Below are positions 1 through 7,820 of a stretch of 64,000 nucleotides of DNA, piece after piece. The first letter of the stretch is position 1; every line of letters starts with the position of its first letter. The position numbers and the translations under genes are program-made. A model generated the notes under the pieces. It made no database searches. It worked only from the letters and a program-made list of their open reading frames with translations, and was not told the DNA's origin. Source of the stretch: Novosphingobium sp. 9U (GTDB lineage: Bacteria; Pseudomonadota; Alphaproteobacteria; Sphingomonadales; Sphingomonadaceae); the NCBI RefSeq assembly GCF_902506425.1, contig NZ_LR732469.1, positions 1,243,001-1,307,000 of the forward strand, given 5' to 3'.

Positions 1-255
1 CTGGCGATCGACATCCCCGCCGGCATCCAGTCAGGCAAGCAGCTGCGCAAGCGCGGCGCCGGCATGCCGGTGCTCCAGGGCCGCGGTCGGGGTGACATGG
101 TGATCGAGATCTCGGTCGAGACCCCCACCAAGCTTTCGGCGCGCCAGAAGGAACTCCTGCGCGAGCTGCAGGACACCGAGACGGGCGACGAATGCCCCGG
201 ATCGAAGGGCTTCTTCGAACGCATCAAGAGCGTCTGGGCTGGCTTGGCGGAGTAG
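1..255 (+). CDS. dnaJ: Chaperone DnaJ, C-terminal end (partial)
   Basis: This is the last 84 codons of a gene whose start lies before the window; it stops with TAG at 253-255. The residues match the end of the second C-terminal beta-sandwich of DnaJ/Hsp40 and its dimerisation tail: a GAGMPVL turn followed by GDMVIEISVETP and then the helix LSARQKELLREL. DnaJ is the cytosolic co-chaperone that delivers unfolded clients to DnaK and stimulates its ATPase. The J domain and zinc-finger parts are outside the window, so the full-length type cannot be judged. The gene is followed by an inverted repeat at 271-387. Confidence 0.9.
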   Translation: MAIDIPAGIQSGKQLRKRGAGMPVLQGRGRGDMVIEISVETPTKLSARQKELLRELQDTETGDECPGSKGFFERIKSVWAGLAE

Positions 256-270
256 GGCCGCTTCGGCCAA

Positions 271-387
271 GGTCGTCCCGGGTTCGCCCCGGGACCGGTT
301 CCAAGATCTCGCGAACTTGCGCGAAAGCGGCCTGGCGCGAGGTCGCGACATGGCTAAACCGGTCCCGGGTCAAGCCCGGGACGACGT
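271..387. repeat. Inverted palindromic repeat pair, type A
   Basis: Two arms, 271-302 and 357-387, are near-perfect reverse complements built around CCCGGG and ending in ACCGGTT. Related arms occur at 17681-17792, 58767-58894 and 62605-62631, always at gene ends. They probably work as transcription terminators or are REP/MITE-like elements; neither role is proven. Confidence 0.75.
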
Positions 388-421
388 GGCCTGCTACCTC
401 TTCAATCACCTCCGTAGTGCT

Positions 422-430
422 TGTGGATAA
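422..430 (-). promoter_or_regulatory. DnaA-box-like 9-mer
   Basis: The plus strand reads TGTGGATAA, the exact reverse complement of the DnaA box TTATCCACA. It lies 35 bases before the LexA box of dnaE2. A single 9-mer match is expected about 0.3-0.5 times by chance in 64 kb, so function is uncertain. Confidence 0.3.
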
Positions 431-464
431 GCAGCCTCTCCCGCTCTAGCCTCGACCATCAACA

Positions 465-479
465 GAACATATCAGGAAC
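465..479 (+). promoter_or_regulatory. LexA (SOS) box of dnaE2
   Basis: The sequence is GAAC-ATATCAG-GAAC, an exact GAAC-N7-GAAC direct repeat, which is the reverse complement of the alphaproteobacterial LexA site GTTC-N7-GTTC. It ends 29 bases before the dnaE2 start codon, where a repressor would block transcription. The adjoining 7-bp inverted repeat TCAGGAA (472-478) / TTCCTGA (485-491) overlaps its right half. Confidence 0.75.
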
Positions 480-500
480 GATCATTCCTGAAATTCCGTT
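475..500 (+). promoter_or_regulatory. Possible EcfG-type general-stress promoter
   Basis: GGAAC at 475-479 is followed after exactly 17 bases by CGTT at 497-500. This fits the alphaproteobacterial sigma-EcfG pattern (GGAAC-N16/17-CGTT). The -35 element would share bases with the LexA box, and the dnaE2 ATG lies only 8 bases after the -10, implying an almost leaderless mRNA. It may be coincidence. Confidence 0.35.
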
Positions 501-508
501 GATCGATC

Positions 509-3500
509 ATGCCCGAAGCCCCGCTAACCCCTGACCGCCGTCGTATTGCCATCGATCCCGACACTGTCGGGCCACCAGAGCGTGCACCGTTCGTGGAGTT
601 GGGCATCGCAAGTTGCTTCTCGTTCCTGCGTGGCGCTTCCGATGCCGCGCAGCTGGTCGAGCGGGCTCTGCAGCTCGGCTACGATGCAATCGGCATCGCT
701 GACGTGAATTCGATGGCGGGTGTCGTGCGCATCCATTCCGAAGCCGTGAAATACAAGCGCCGCCCGGTAATCGGCTGCCGCATAGAAACCGTCGAAGGTC
801 TCGCCTTCCTCGCCTATCCGTCCGATCGTGCCGCCTACGGCCGTTTAAGTCGATTGATATCAGCGGGTCGCATGGGAACGCTGTCTGGAGGATGGCAAGA
901 TAAGGGTGTCTGTGAGATCACGTTGGATATGCTCTCAGAGCACTCGGAAGGCTTGCACCTTATCCTGATGCCCCCGCGTGATCTGCAAGCGAGGCATGAA
1001 CTTCACGTTCTTAGCAACGTGGTCCCAATCTCCGCTGACAGAGACGCCGAACATCTGCCCAGGCGCCAGCTCAAAACCTTGGCCTTTGATGAACTTGTGG
1101 CACATCTTGCCGTGTCATTACCCACGATGCGCCACATCGCGGCATCCTACGTCCACACGGGCGACGATCTTGTTCGTATTGAAACACTAGACGCCCTGGC
1201 GCGTGCCAACGGGCTTTGCATACTGGCCACCAATGACGTGCTATATCACGAACCTGAACGTCGGCCGCTTCAGGATGTGATGACGGCCATCCGTCACAAG
1301 ACCACGGTGGCACAAGCAGGTTGGCTGCTTGAACCTAATGCCGAACGGCATCTTAAATCTCCCGAAGAGATGGTACAACTTTTTGCCCGGTGGCCCCACG
1401 CCATCCTTGCGGCACGCGAATTGGCCGATGCTTGCAGCTTCTGTCTGACGGAGTTGCAATACGAATACCCCGAGGAGATCTGCCCGGAGGGTCTCGATCC
1501 GCAAGCCTATTTGACAAAGCTCACTTGGGAAGGTGCTGCTCGCCGCTACCCCGCCGGCACACCTGAGGCCGTAACGGACTCGTTGGTCAAGGAACTTGCC
1601 TTGATCGCTCAGATGAAGCTGGCAAGATACTTCCTGACGATCAAGGAGATCGTTGATTTTGCCAGAAAATGCGATCCCCCTATATTGTGCCAAGGCAGAG
1701 GATCGGCTGCGAATTCGGCTGTCTGTTATTGTCTGGAGATAACGTCCGTCGATCCCGCGCAGCATTCGCTGCTGTTCGAACGCTTCATCTCCGCAGACCG
1801 GAACGAACCACCCGATATCGACATAGATTTCGAGCACGAGCGGCGTGAGGAGGTCATCCAGCACATCTACGAACGCTATGGCCGCGATCGGGCTGGCTTG
1901 TGCGCCACCGTCATTCACTATCGCCCGCGCATGGCCATTCGCGAGGTCGGCAAGGCCATGGGGCTGACCGAGGATGTCACAGCTGCCTTGGCGCGCACGG
2001 TATGGGGCGGCTGGGGCAAGGAGATCGGCGACAAGCACGTGACCGAAACCGGCATGGATGCAACTGATCCGACCCTACGCCGCGTACTGAAGCTTACGGA
2101 GCAAATGATTGGCATGCCCCGGCATCTTAGCCAGCATGTCGGCGGCTTCATCCTCACCAAAGGTCCGCTGCTCGAAAGCGTGCCGATCGGCAATGGCGCC
2201 ATGCCGGATCGCAGCTTCATCGAGTGGGACAAGGACGACATCAATGAATTGGGCATCCTGAAGGTCGACGTACTGGCCTTGGGCATGCTGACCTGCATAG
2301 CCAAGTGCCTCGATTTGCTGGAGAGCCATCATAACCAGAGCCTGACGCTCGCCACAGTCCCGCGTGAGGATCCTGAAGTCTACGCGATGCTCCAGAAGGG
2401 GGACTCGCTGGGCGTGTTCCAGGTGGAGAGCCGGGCACAGATGAACATGCTGCCGCGCCTGCGCCCGCGCGAGTTCTACGACCTGGTCATTCAGGTCGCG
2501 ATCGTGCGGCCAGGTCCGATCCAGGGGGACATGGTGCATCCCTATCTCAAGCGGCGGCGCGGGGGCGAGCAGGTGGTGATCCCTGCGCCGTCACCACAGC
2601 ATGGGCCTCCTGACGAGCTTTCATCGATCCTGGGCCGCACGCTGGGCGTGCCGATTTTCCAGGAGCAGGCGATGAAGATCGCGCTTGATGCCGCCAAGTT
2701 CTCGAGCACGGAGGCCAACCTGTTGCGCAAGGCGATGGCGACATTCCGTTCGCGCGGCATGGTCGACAAGTTGCAGGAGCGGATGGTCGGAAGGATGATC
2801 GAGCGGGGCTACGATCCCGACTTTTCAGAGCGTTGTTTCAACCAGATCAAGGGATTTGGCGAATATGGCTTTCCCGAGAGCCACGCCGCCAGCTTCGCGC
2901 ATCTGGTCTATGTCTCCAGCTGGCTGAAGTGCCACTTTCCCGCCGCGTTCGGCTGCGCGCTGCTGAATTCGCAGCCGATGGGCTTCTATGCGCCGGCGCA
3001 GATCGTGCGCGATGTGAAGGAGCATGGGGTGGCGGTGCTGCCGGCCGACGTGAATGGCAGCGATTGGGACTGCACGCTGGAGGGTAGGTCAGATCCTCCC
3101 CTGCAAGGGGAGGTGGCAGCCGCGCAGCGGCTAACGGAGGGGTGTAACCGCCAGTCGAGTGCTCAACCGCGAGGGTTACACCCCTCCACCACCAGCTACG
3201 CTGGCGGTCCCCCTCCCCTTGCAGGGGAGGATCAAGGAAGATTGGACAAGCACATCGCGCTTCGTTTGGGCCTGCGCCAGATCGACGGCTTTCCCGAAGC
3301 CGCCGCCGCGCGGATCGTCACGGCGCGGGCGGAGGGCGGTCCGTTCCGCGACGTGGGCGAGCTGCGCGAGCGGGCGGGAATCTCGCCGGCGTTGATCGAG
3401 CGGTTGGCCGCGGCAGATGCGTTCGGGTCCATGAACCTGTCGCGCCGGCAAGCCTTGTGGGACGCACGCAGCTTGATCGCCGCGCCCGACTTGCCGCTGT

Positions 3501-4183
3501 TCGCTGCGGCCGCAGCACGGGACGAGGGGGCGGAGAGGGCGCTCACCCGATTGCCAGCCATGCCGCTGAGCGAGGAAGTGGTGGCGGACTACCAGACCCA
3601 GCGGCTCAGCTTGAAGGCGCATCCACTCGCATTCCTGCGCGCAAGCCTCGCCGATCGCGGCTTCGTGCGGGCCTGCGACCTGCGCAGCCGCAAGTTCCGC
3701 TCCATGGTGCAAGTCGCGGGCGTGGTGCTGATCCGGCAGCGGCCGGGCAGCGCCAAGGGCGTGTGCTTCATCACCCTGGAGGACGAGACCGGCGTCGTGA
3801 ACCTGGTGGTCTGGCCCGACCTCAAGGAGAAGCAGCGCCGCGTCGTCATGGGCGCGCGATTGATGGAGGTGCGCGGCCGGGTCGAGTACGACGACGAGGT
3901 GATCCACGTCATCGCCGCGCACATGACCGACGCCACGCACGAACTGCACCGCCTGTCCGAGGACCTGCTGCCGACCACGGTCGCTCGGGCCGATCACTGC
4001 AACAACCCGCTGCCCAGCAAATGGGGGCCACGCGATGATCTGCGCACCGGGAAGGACGATCCGTTCAAGCCGATCGAGTACGATCAGTGGACGCCGCCCG
4101 GACCGGGCAATCGCGAGTGCGGTTTCCATCAAGGACATCCCCGCGACGTGCGCGTGATCCCCAAGTCGCGCGATTTCCATTGA
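509..4183 (+). CDS. dnaE2: Error-prone DNA polymerase DnaE2
   Basis: The 1224-residue product is a C-family polymerase of the DnaE2/ImuC type, used in SOS-induced translesion synthesis. An N-terminal PHP-like domain starts at ELGIASCFSFLRGAS. The polymerase metal-binding triad is visible as PDIDIDF (Asp436, Asp438, Asp440). An OB-fold (about 1070-1150) precedes the usual RDVRVIPKSRDFH end. The protein is about 100 residues longer than most of the family; about 50 of these (860-909) come from a palindromic repeat inserted in frame. Base composition is uneven: lines sampled at 841-900, 961-1020 and 1681-1740 are 48-53% G+C, whereas 1921-1980 and 3601-3660 are 68%. This suggests a mosaic gene. 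Its usual partners imuA and imuB are not adjacent; upstream is dnaJ. A LexA box lies just upstream. Confidence 0.93.
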   Translation: MPEAPLTPDRRRIAIDPDTVGPPERAPFVELGIASCFSFLRGASDAAQLVERALQLGYDAIGIADVNSMAGVVRIHSEAVKYKRRPVIGCRIETVEGLAFLAYPSDRAAYGRLSRLISAGRMGTLSGGWQDKGVCEITLDMLSEHSEGLHLILMPPRDLQARHELHVLSNVVPISADRDAEHLPRRQLKTLAFDELVAHLAVSLPTMRHIAASYVHTGDDLVRIETLDALARANGLCILATNDVLYHEPERRPLQDVMTAIRHKTTVAQAGWLLEPNAERHLKSPEEMVQLFARWPHAILAARELADACSFCLTELQYEYPEEICPEGLDPQAYLTKLTWEGAARRYPAGTPEAVTDSLVKELALIAQMKLARYFLTIKEIVDFARKCDPPILCQGRGSAANSAVCYCLEITSVDPAQHSLLFERFISADRNEPPDIDIDFEHERREEVIQHIYERYGRDRAGLCATVIHYRPRMAIREVGKAMGLTEDVTAALARTVWGGWGKEIGDKHVTETGMDATDPTLRRVLKLTEQMIGMPRHLSQHVGGFILTKGPLLESVPIGNGAMPDRSFIEWDKDDINELGILKVDVLALGMLTCIAKCLDLLESHHNQSLTLATVPREDPEVYAMLQKGDSLGVFQVESRAQMNMLPRLRPREFYDLVIQVAIVRPGPIQGDMVHPYLKRRRGGEQVVIPAPSPQHGPPDELSSILGRTLGVPIFQEQAMKIALDAAKFSSTEANLLRKAMATFRSRGMVDKLQERMVGRMIERGYDPDFSERCFNQIKGFGEYGFPESHAASFAHLVYVSSWLKCHFPAAFGCALLNSQPMGFYAPAQIVRDVKEHGVAVLPADVNGSDWDCTLEGRSDPPLQGEVAAAQRLTEGCNRQSSAQPRGLHPSTTSYAGGPPPLAGEDQGRLDKHIALRLGLRQIDGFPEAAAARIVTARAEGGPFRDVGELRERAGISPALIERLAAADAFGSMNLSRRQALWDARSLIAAPDLPLFAAAAARDEGAERALTRLPAMPLSEEVVADYQTQRLSLKAHPLAFLRASLADRGFVRACDLRSRKFRSMVQVAGVVLIRQRPGSAKGVCFITLEDETGVVNLVVWPDLKEKQRRVVMGARLMEVRGRVEYDDEVIHVIAAHMTDATHELHRLSEDLLPTTVARADHCNNPLPSKWGPRDDLRTGKDDPFKPIEYDQWTPPGPGNRECGFHQGHPRDVRVIPKSRDFH
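3092..3233. repeat. Palindromic repeat (type B) inside dnaE2, in frame
   Basis: The two ends, beginning GATCCTCCCCTGCAAGGGGA and ending with its reverse complement apart from one base, form a long imperfect inverted repeat. The inner parts match as well (GGAGGGGTGTAACC near 3136 against GGGTTACACCCCTCC near 3172). It resembles intergenic palindromic repeats of sphingomonads but lies in the dnaE2 reading frame and adds no stop. It encodes roughly residues 860-909, rich in Pro, Gly, Gln and Ser, between the polymerase core and the following helix-hairpin-helix part. Confidence 0.85.
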
Positions 4184-4241
4184 GCCCGCTGCCCCTCCGG
4201 CCATCCCCGCAGCCAAACCGCGCCCGGTGACTTGATCGCGC

Positions 4242-4982
4242 ATGCGCTTTGCCCTCGATCGCTGGCTGCTTGCCGGACTAGTGCTGATCGCCGCCCTAGC
4301 CGGCGGGCGCCTCTGGCTTCGCGATCACCCGGCCTACGATCCCTGGGCGCCCTTGCGCCTGGCCGATGCGCCAGGCAGCTGGGTCACGACACGCAAGATT
4401 GCCGCGGTCCGCAGCGATCCTCAGGAGTGCCGCGCTTTCCTCCGGCGCAGTGGAGTTGCCTTCACCCGGCTCGATCCCACCGGGGAGGGGTCGTGCCGGC
4501 GTGAGGATCGTCAGGTGCTCGGCGCTGCCAATGCGCTTGCGGATGGTGCCGCTCCCGGCCTGGCGCTGCGACCCGCCGGCGCGCAGGCCACTTGTGCCAT
4601 CGACGCCGCACTCGTGCGCTGGCTACGCCACGGCGTTCAACCTGCCGCCAAGCAAATCCTGAGCGCTCGCGTGGTCGCTGTGGAACACTATGGCACCAAC
4701 AACTGCCGCCGCATCGGTGGCGGCAGGAACGGAAGCTGGAGCGAGCACGCCACCGGCAATGCGATCGACGTGGCTGCCTTCAAGCTCGACAATGGGCGCC
4801 GCATCGCGGTGCGCCGCGAATGGACGGGCGAGGGGCCAGCTGCGGCCTTCCTCCACCAAGTGCGCGATGCCGCCTGCGGTGAGTTCGCGACCGTGTTGTC
4901 GCCCGATTACAACGCCGCGCATGCCGATCACCTCCATCTCGACCAGGCGCAGCGGCCGTTCGCCCGCGGAGTGTGCCGGTAG
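4242..4982 (+). CDS. Extensin-like (Extensin_C family) envelope protein
   Basis: The 246-residue protein has an N-terminal membrane anchor or signal (about 7-27). The rest matches the bacterial extensin-like C-terminal family. Late motifs SEHATGNAIDVAAF and HADHLHLD contain His and Asp residues placed like the zinc ligands of VanY/MepA-type peptidases. A role in cell-wall modification in the periplasm is therefore plausible, though the enzymatic activity of this family is not established. The six Cys include pairs that may form disulfides. The gene begins 58 bases after dnaE2 and is followed by a strong hairpin at 5054-5082. Confidence 0.75.
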   Translation: MRFALDRWLLAGLVLIAALAGGRLWLRDHPAYDPWAPLRLADAPGSWVTTRKIAAVRSDPQECRAFLRRSGVAFTRLDPTGEGSCRREDRQVLGAANALADGAAPGLALRPAGAQATCAIDAALVRWLRHGVQPAAKQILSARVVAVEHYGTNNCRRIGGGRNGSWSEHATGNAIDVAAFKLDNGRRIAVRREWTGEGPAAAFLHQVRDAACGEFATVLSPDYNAAHADHLHLDQAQRPFARGVCR

Positions 4983-5053
4983 ACCTTGATGAGTAATCTG
5001 CAGCTCCTCCTCGCTTGAGGGCGGAAGACGTAAGAGGATCTGGTCCTAAACTT

Positions 5054-5082
5054 ATGTTGCCCGCAAGCCCCTCGGGCAACAT
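5054..5082 (+). terminator. Stem-loop, candidate terminator
   Basis: A perfect 10-bp stem, ATGTTGCCCG (5054-5063) and CGGGCAACAT (5073-5082), encloses a 9-base loop and is followed only by a short T run (TTTC). It lies 72 bases after the extensin-like gene. Confidence 0.5.
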
Positions 5083-5161
5083 TTCGTCACGTGAAGGCAG
5101 GCGTGGCGACACGTAGCCGCACCAATGTTTGCTGCATCATTTCATGACATTGGAGACGCAC

Positions 5162-5446
5162 ATGATCACCGCTACGCTGCTTGCCCTCGCCAGCTTGTCC
5201 ACCCCCGCGACGGCTCTGCTGCCGACTGCCAGCTATGCGCAAGACACCGTCCGCGCGTCTAAGGGCCACCCGAGCCTTCCGGCCCGTGCCGATGCTGGCA
5301 GGACCAGCGCCGCGCCTGCAGTCTGCCATCCTGATCCCAGCAAGGGCCGCGCCTGCCGCCATCATGTCGCCAAGAAGCAGGAAGCGCGCGCTCTGGAAAG
5401 GCGTCGGGCGGAGCTCGCCACAGCTGACGAGACGGCGCCGCGCTGA
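5162..5446 (+). CDS. Small secreted protein of unknown function
   Basis: I do not recognise this 94-residue product. It starts MITATLLALASLSTPATALL, a typical signal peptide probably cut near TASYAQ, leaving a basic mature part with a CHPDPSKGRACRHHV segment (two Cys) and a charged Lys/Arg/Glu C-terminus. ATG 5162 was chosen because it begins the signal sequence and follows TTGGAGACG; an upstream in-frame ATG at 5144 is also possible. A 12-bp perfect hairpin follows the gene. The upstream region holds TTTGCTGCA at 5129-5137, part of a motif seen elsewhere in this window. Confidence 0.55.
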   Translation: MITATLLALASLSTPATALLPTASYAQDTVRASKGHPSLPARADAGRTSAAPAVCHPDPSKGRACRHHVAKKQEARALERRRAELATADETAPR

Positions 5447-5484
5447 TTCACCCGATAATTCCGAAAACACGATGGAAGATGCCT

Positions 5485-5513
5485 GTCTGGTGCGGCGCCA
5501 TGCCGCACCAGAC
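5485..5513 (+). terminator. Strong stem-loop, candidate terminator
   Basis: A perfect 12-bp stem, GTCTGGTGCGGC (5485-5496) and GCCGCACCAGAC (5502-5513), has a 5-base loop. No T tract follows. It separates the small secreted protein gene from the two-component pair. Confidence 0.5.
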
Positions 5514-5604
5514 GGTCTGCTTGCAAGCCAGGTCCAATCTGCTTGGAAGCCAGGCAGCGCATGGCTAGAACCTTCCGCGGCGCCAAAGGCATAATCACGA
5601 TACG

Positions 5605-6339
5605 ATGACTTCACCGCAAACCATTCTGCTCGTCGAGGACGACGGCGCGCTGCGCACGCTGACGGCGCGCGCGCTGCGGCAAAGCGGCTTTCACGTTCTC
5701 ACCGCAGCGACCGGCGCCGAGATGTGGATCACCTTGCGTGAGACCAGCGTCGACCTGATCGTCATGGACATCATGCTGCCCGGCACCAGCGGCCTGGACC
5801 TGTTCCGCCGGCTGCGACGCGAGAGCGACATGCCGATCATCTTCGTCAGCGCGCGCAGCAGCGAGGAGGACCGCGTCCTGGGCCTGGAGCTGGGCGCCGA
5901 CGATTACCTGGTCAAGCCGTTCAGCACGCGCGAGCTGGCGGCGCGGGTCAGCGCGGTCCTGCGTCGGGGCAACAACGCGCTCGATAGTGTCACCGGGGAC
6001 GGCCTGCAGGAGGGCCGCGGGCCCGACACGATCCAGTTCGATGGCTGGCAGGTCTCGCTCGCGCGCCGCGAATTGCGCTCGGCCAGCGGCGCGATCGTCG
6101 ACCTGACCGGCGCCGAGTTCGACCTGCTCATCACCTTCCTGGGCTATCCGCAGCGCGTGCTCGGCCGTGAGCGGCTGATGGAACTGTCGCGCGCACGCAT
6201 CGGCGACAGCTCCGATCGCAGCATCGACGTGCTGGTCAGCCGCTTGCGCCGCAAGCTACAGGCCGGCGGTTGCGAGGCGCCGATCGTCACCGTCCGCGGC
6301 GTCGGCTACATGTTCAAGGCCGAGGTCAAGCGCGGCTGA
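5605..6339 (+). CDS. OmpR-family response regulator
   Basis: The 244-residue protein has a receiver domain (about 5-122) with acidic pocket Glu11/Asp12/Asp13, phospho-acceptor Asp55 in VMDIMLPG and the conserved Lys in YLVKPFS. A winged-helix DNA-binding domain (about 150-240) follows, ending in the typical VRGVGYMFK strand. It acts as a cytosolic transcription factor activated by the histidine kinase encoded immediately downstream, whose ATG overlaps this stop (TGATG). The target genes cannot be deduced; the closest architecture is OmpR/EnvZ. Confidence 0.92.
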   Translation: MTSPQTILLVEDDGALRTLTARALRQSGFHVLTAATGAEMWITLRETSVDLIVMDIMLPGTSGLDLFRRLRRESDMPIIFVSARSSEEDRVLGLELGADDYLVKPFSTRELAARVSAVLRRGNNALDSVTGDGLQEGRGPDTIQFDGWQVSLARRELRSASGAIVDLTGAEFDLLITFLGYPQRVLGRERLMELSRARIGDSSDRSIDVLVSRLRRKLQAGGCEAPIVTVRGVGYMFKAEVKRG

Positions 6340-7664
6340 TGGGGGGCAGGATCGTCGCCCTTGTCCGGCGCCTCGGCTTGCCGGAGCGGCTGCTGGCGGT
6401 ACTGATCTTGGTCCTCATCGTCGATTTCGCCGCCAGTTCGTTCTTGTTCGAGCGGGTGAGCGCGTTCGAACTGCGCCGCGACGATGCCGAGCGCATCGCC
6501 GAGAACGTGGTGCTGGCGACACGCACCCTGGAGCGCACGCCTAAGCCCGAGCGCCTTCATGTCGCCGAGACGCTCAGCACCGGGCGCTTCCGCATGTCGC
6601 TCGCGCGGCCGGAAGAGCGCGAGCGCGGCTCGCTCGGCCTGGCGAACTTGCGCGCGCAGGTCGTGGAGATCGAGCCCGAGCTGGCGCTGGGCGATATCGA
6701 ACTGCACCTCGAAGGCATTCCTGGGCGCGGCAACATCGGCGGCTCGATCCGCCTGGCCGATCGCAGCGTGCTGCGCTTCCACACGCATGCCAATGCGGCC
6801 TGGAAGCTGACGGTGGGACGGGTGATCAGCCTCGTACTGCCGACCTTGCTGCTGATCGCGCTGGGCTGGGTGCTGCTGCGCGCCACGCTGAAACCCTTGC
6901 GCAGCCTGATCGGCGCGACCCGCCAACTGGGCGCCGGGCCGCCCGATCCCGTCCCCGAGCGCGGGCCCGACGAACTACGCAGCCTGATCCGCGCGCTGAA
7001 CGAGATGCAGGAGCGCATCCATCACTCCCTCGCCGATCGCACCCAGACTATGTTGGCGATCGGCCACGATCTCAAGACGCCGCTCTCGCGCATGCGGCTG
7101 CGGCTCGATGATGAGAGCATCGAGCCCGAAGTGCGCGACGGCTTGAACCACGACATCGACGAGATGCGCATGCTGCTCGAATCGATCCAGGCCTACGTCG
7201 AGAGCGACGGCCGTTCGATCCAGGCCGAGCGCATCGACGTGGCCGTCATGGCCGAGACGCTGGTCGATGCCGCCTCGGATCATGGCGCGCTCGCCCGCTA
7301 CTCGGGGCTGTCGAGCCTTGAGATCGTCGCACGCCCCGTCGCCATCCGACGGGCGCTGTCGAACCTCATCGAGAATGCGATCCACTATGGCGGCAACGTC
7401 CACGTCCGGGTCGCACGCGATGGCGGCGGCGCCGAGATCGTGATCGAGGACGATGGGCCAGGCATCCCCGAGGACCGCGTCGCCGATGCGCTGCAGCCGT
7501 TCGTCCGCCTGGACACCGCGCGCACGCGCGACACCGCAGGGATGGGGCTGGGCCTTGCGATCGTCCGCAAGGCGGTGCGCGCGGAAAACGGCACCCTCGA
7601 CTTGCGCAATCGTCTCGAGGGCGGGCTGCGGGCGACGATCAGGCTGCCGCTGCCGCCGACCTGA
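6339..7664 (+). CDS. EnvZ-like sensor histidine kinase
   Basis: The 441-residue inner-membrane kinase has two transmembrane segments (about 17-36 and 160-182) around a periplasmic sensing part. A HAMP linker (about 185-235) follows, then a dimerisation box IGHDLKTPLSRMRLR with phospho-acceptor His243, and an ATPase domain with N box NLIENAIHYGG and G boxes DDGPGIP and GMGLGLA. The start at 6339 overlaps the stop of the response-regulator gene, so the two are translationally coupled. The His-box is closest to the EnvZ type. The stimulus is unknown. Confidence 0.92.
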   Translation: MGGRIVALVRRLGLPERLLAVLILVLIVDFAASSFLFERVSAFELRRDDAERIAENVVLATRTLERTPKPERLHVAETLSTGRFRMSLARPEERERGSLGLANLRAQVVEIEPELALGDIELHLEGIPGRGNIGGSIRLADRSVLRFHTHANAAWKLTVGRVISLVLPTLLLIALGWVLLRATLKPLRSLIGATRQLGAGPPDPVPERGPDELRSLIRALNEMQERIHHSLADRTQTMLAIGHDLKTPLSRMRLRLDDESIEPEVRDGLNHDIDEMRMLLESIQAYVESDGRSIQAERIDVAVMAETLVDAASDHGALARYSGLSSLEIVARPVAIRRALSNLIENAIHYGGNVHVRVARDGGGAEIVIEDDGPGIPEDRVADALQPFVRLDTARTRDTAGMGLGLAIVRKAVRAENGTLDLRNRLEGGLRATIRLPLPPT

Positions 7665-7694
7665 CCTAAGACGAGGCGTGCCGCCGACACGATC

Positions 7695-7714
7695 GCGCCG
7701 CAATGCAGCAAAAC
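7695..7714. promoter_or_regulatory. TGCAGC(A/G)AAAC motif, copy 1
   Basis: GCCGCAATGCAGCAAAAC (7697-7714) lies between the kinase gene and the carbonic anhydrase-SulP operon. Close copies occur at 10231-10248 and 35833-35850. The core resembles PhaR-type CTGC-N3-GCAG operators, but assignment is inference. Confidence 0.35.
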
Positions 7715-7820
7715 TTCGTCACGCTAGCGCGAAAGGGGGGACAAGCACCGGCCGTACTTCTGGATGCATGACGCGATCCATGCGGGTTGCGCCCACGATC
7801 CATTCAGAAGGGTATTGCAC

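Noticed and set aside
5054..5082. The hairpin as an attenuator of the following small gene
   Set aside because: There is no leader peptide and no alternative stem was found; a terminator of the previous gene is simpler.
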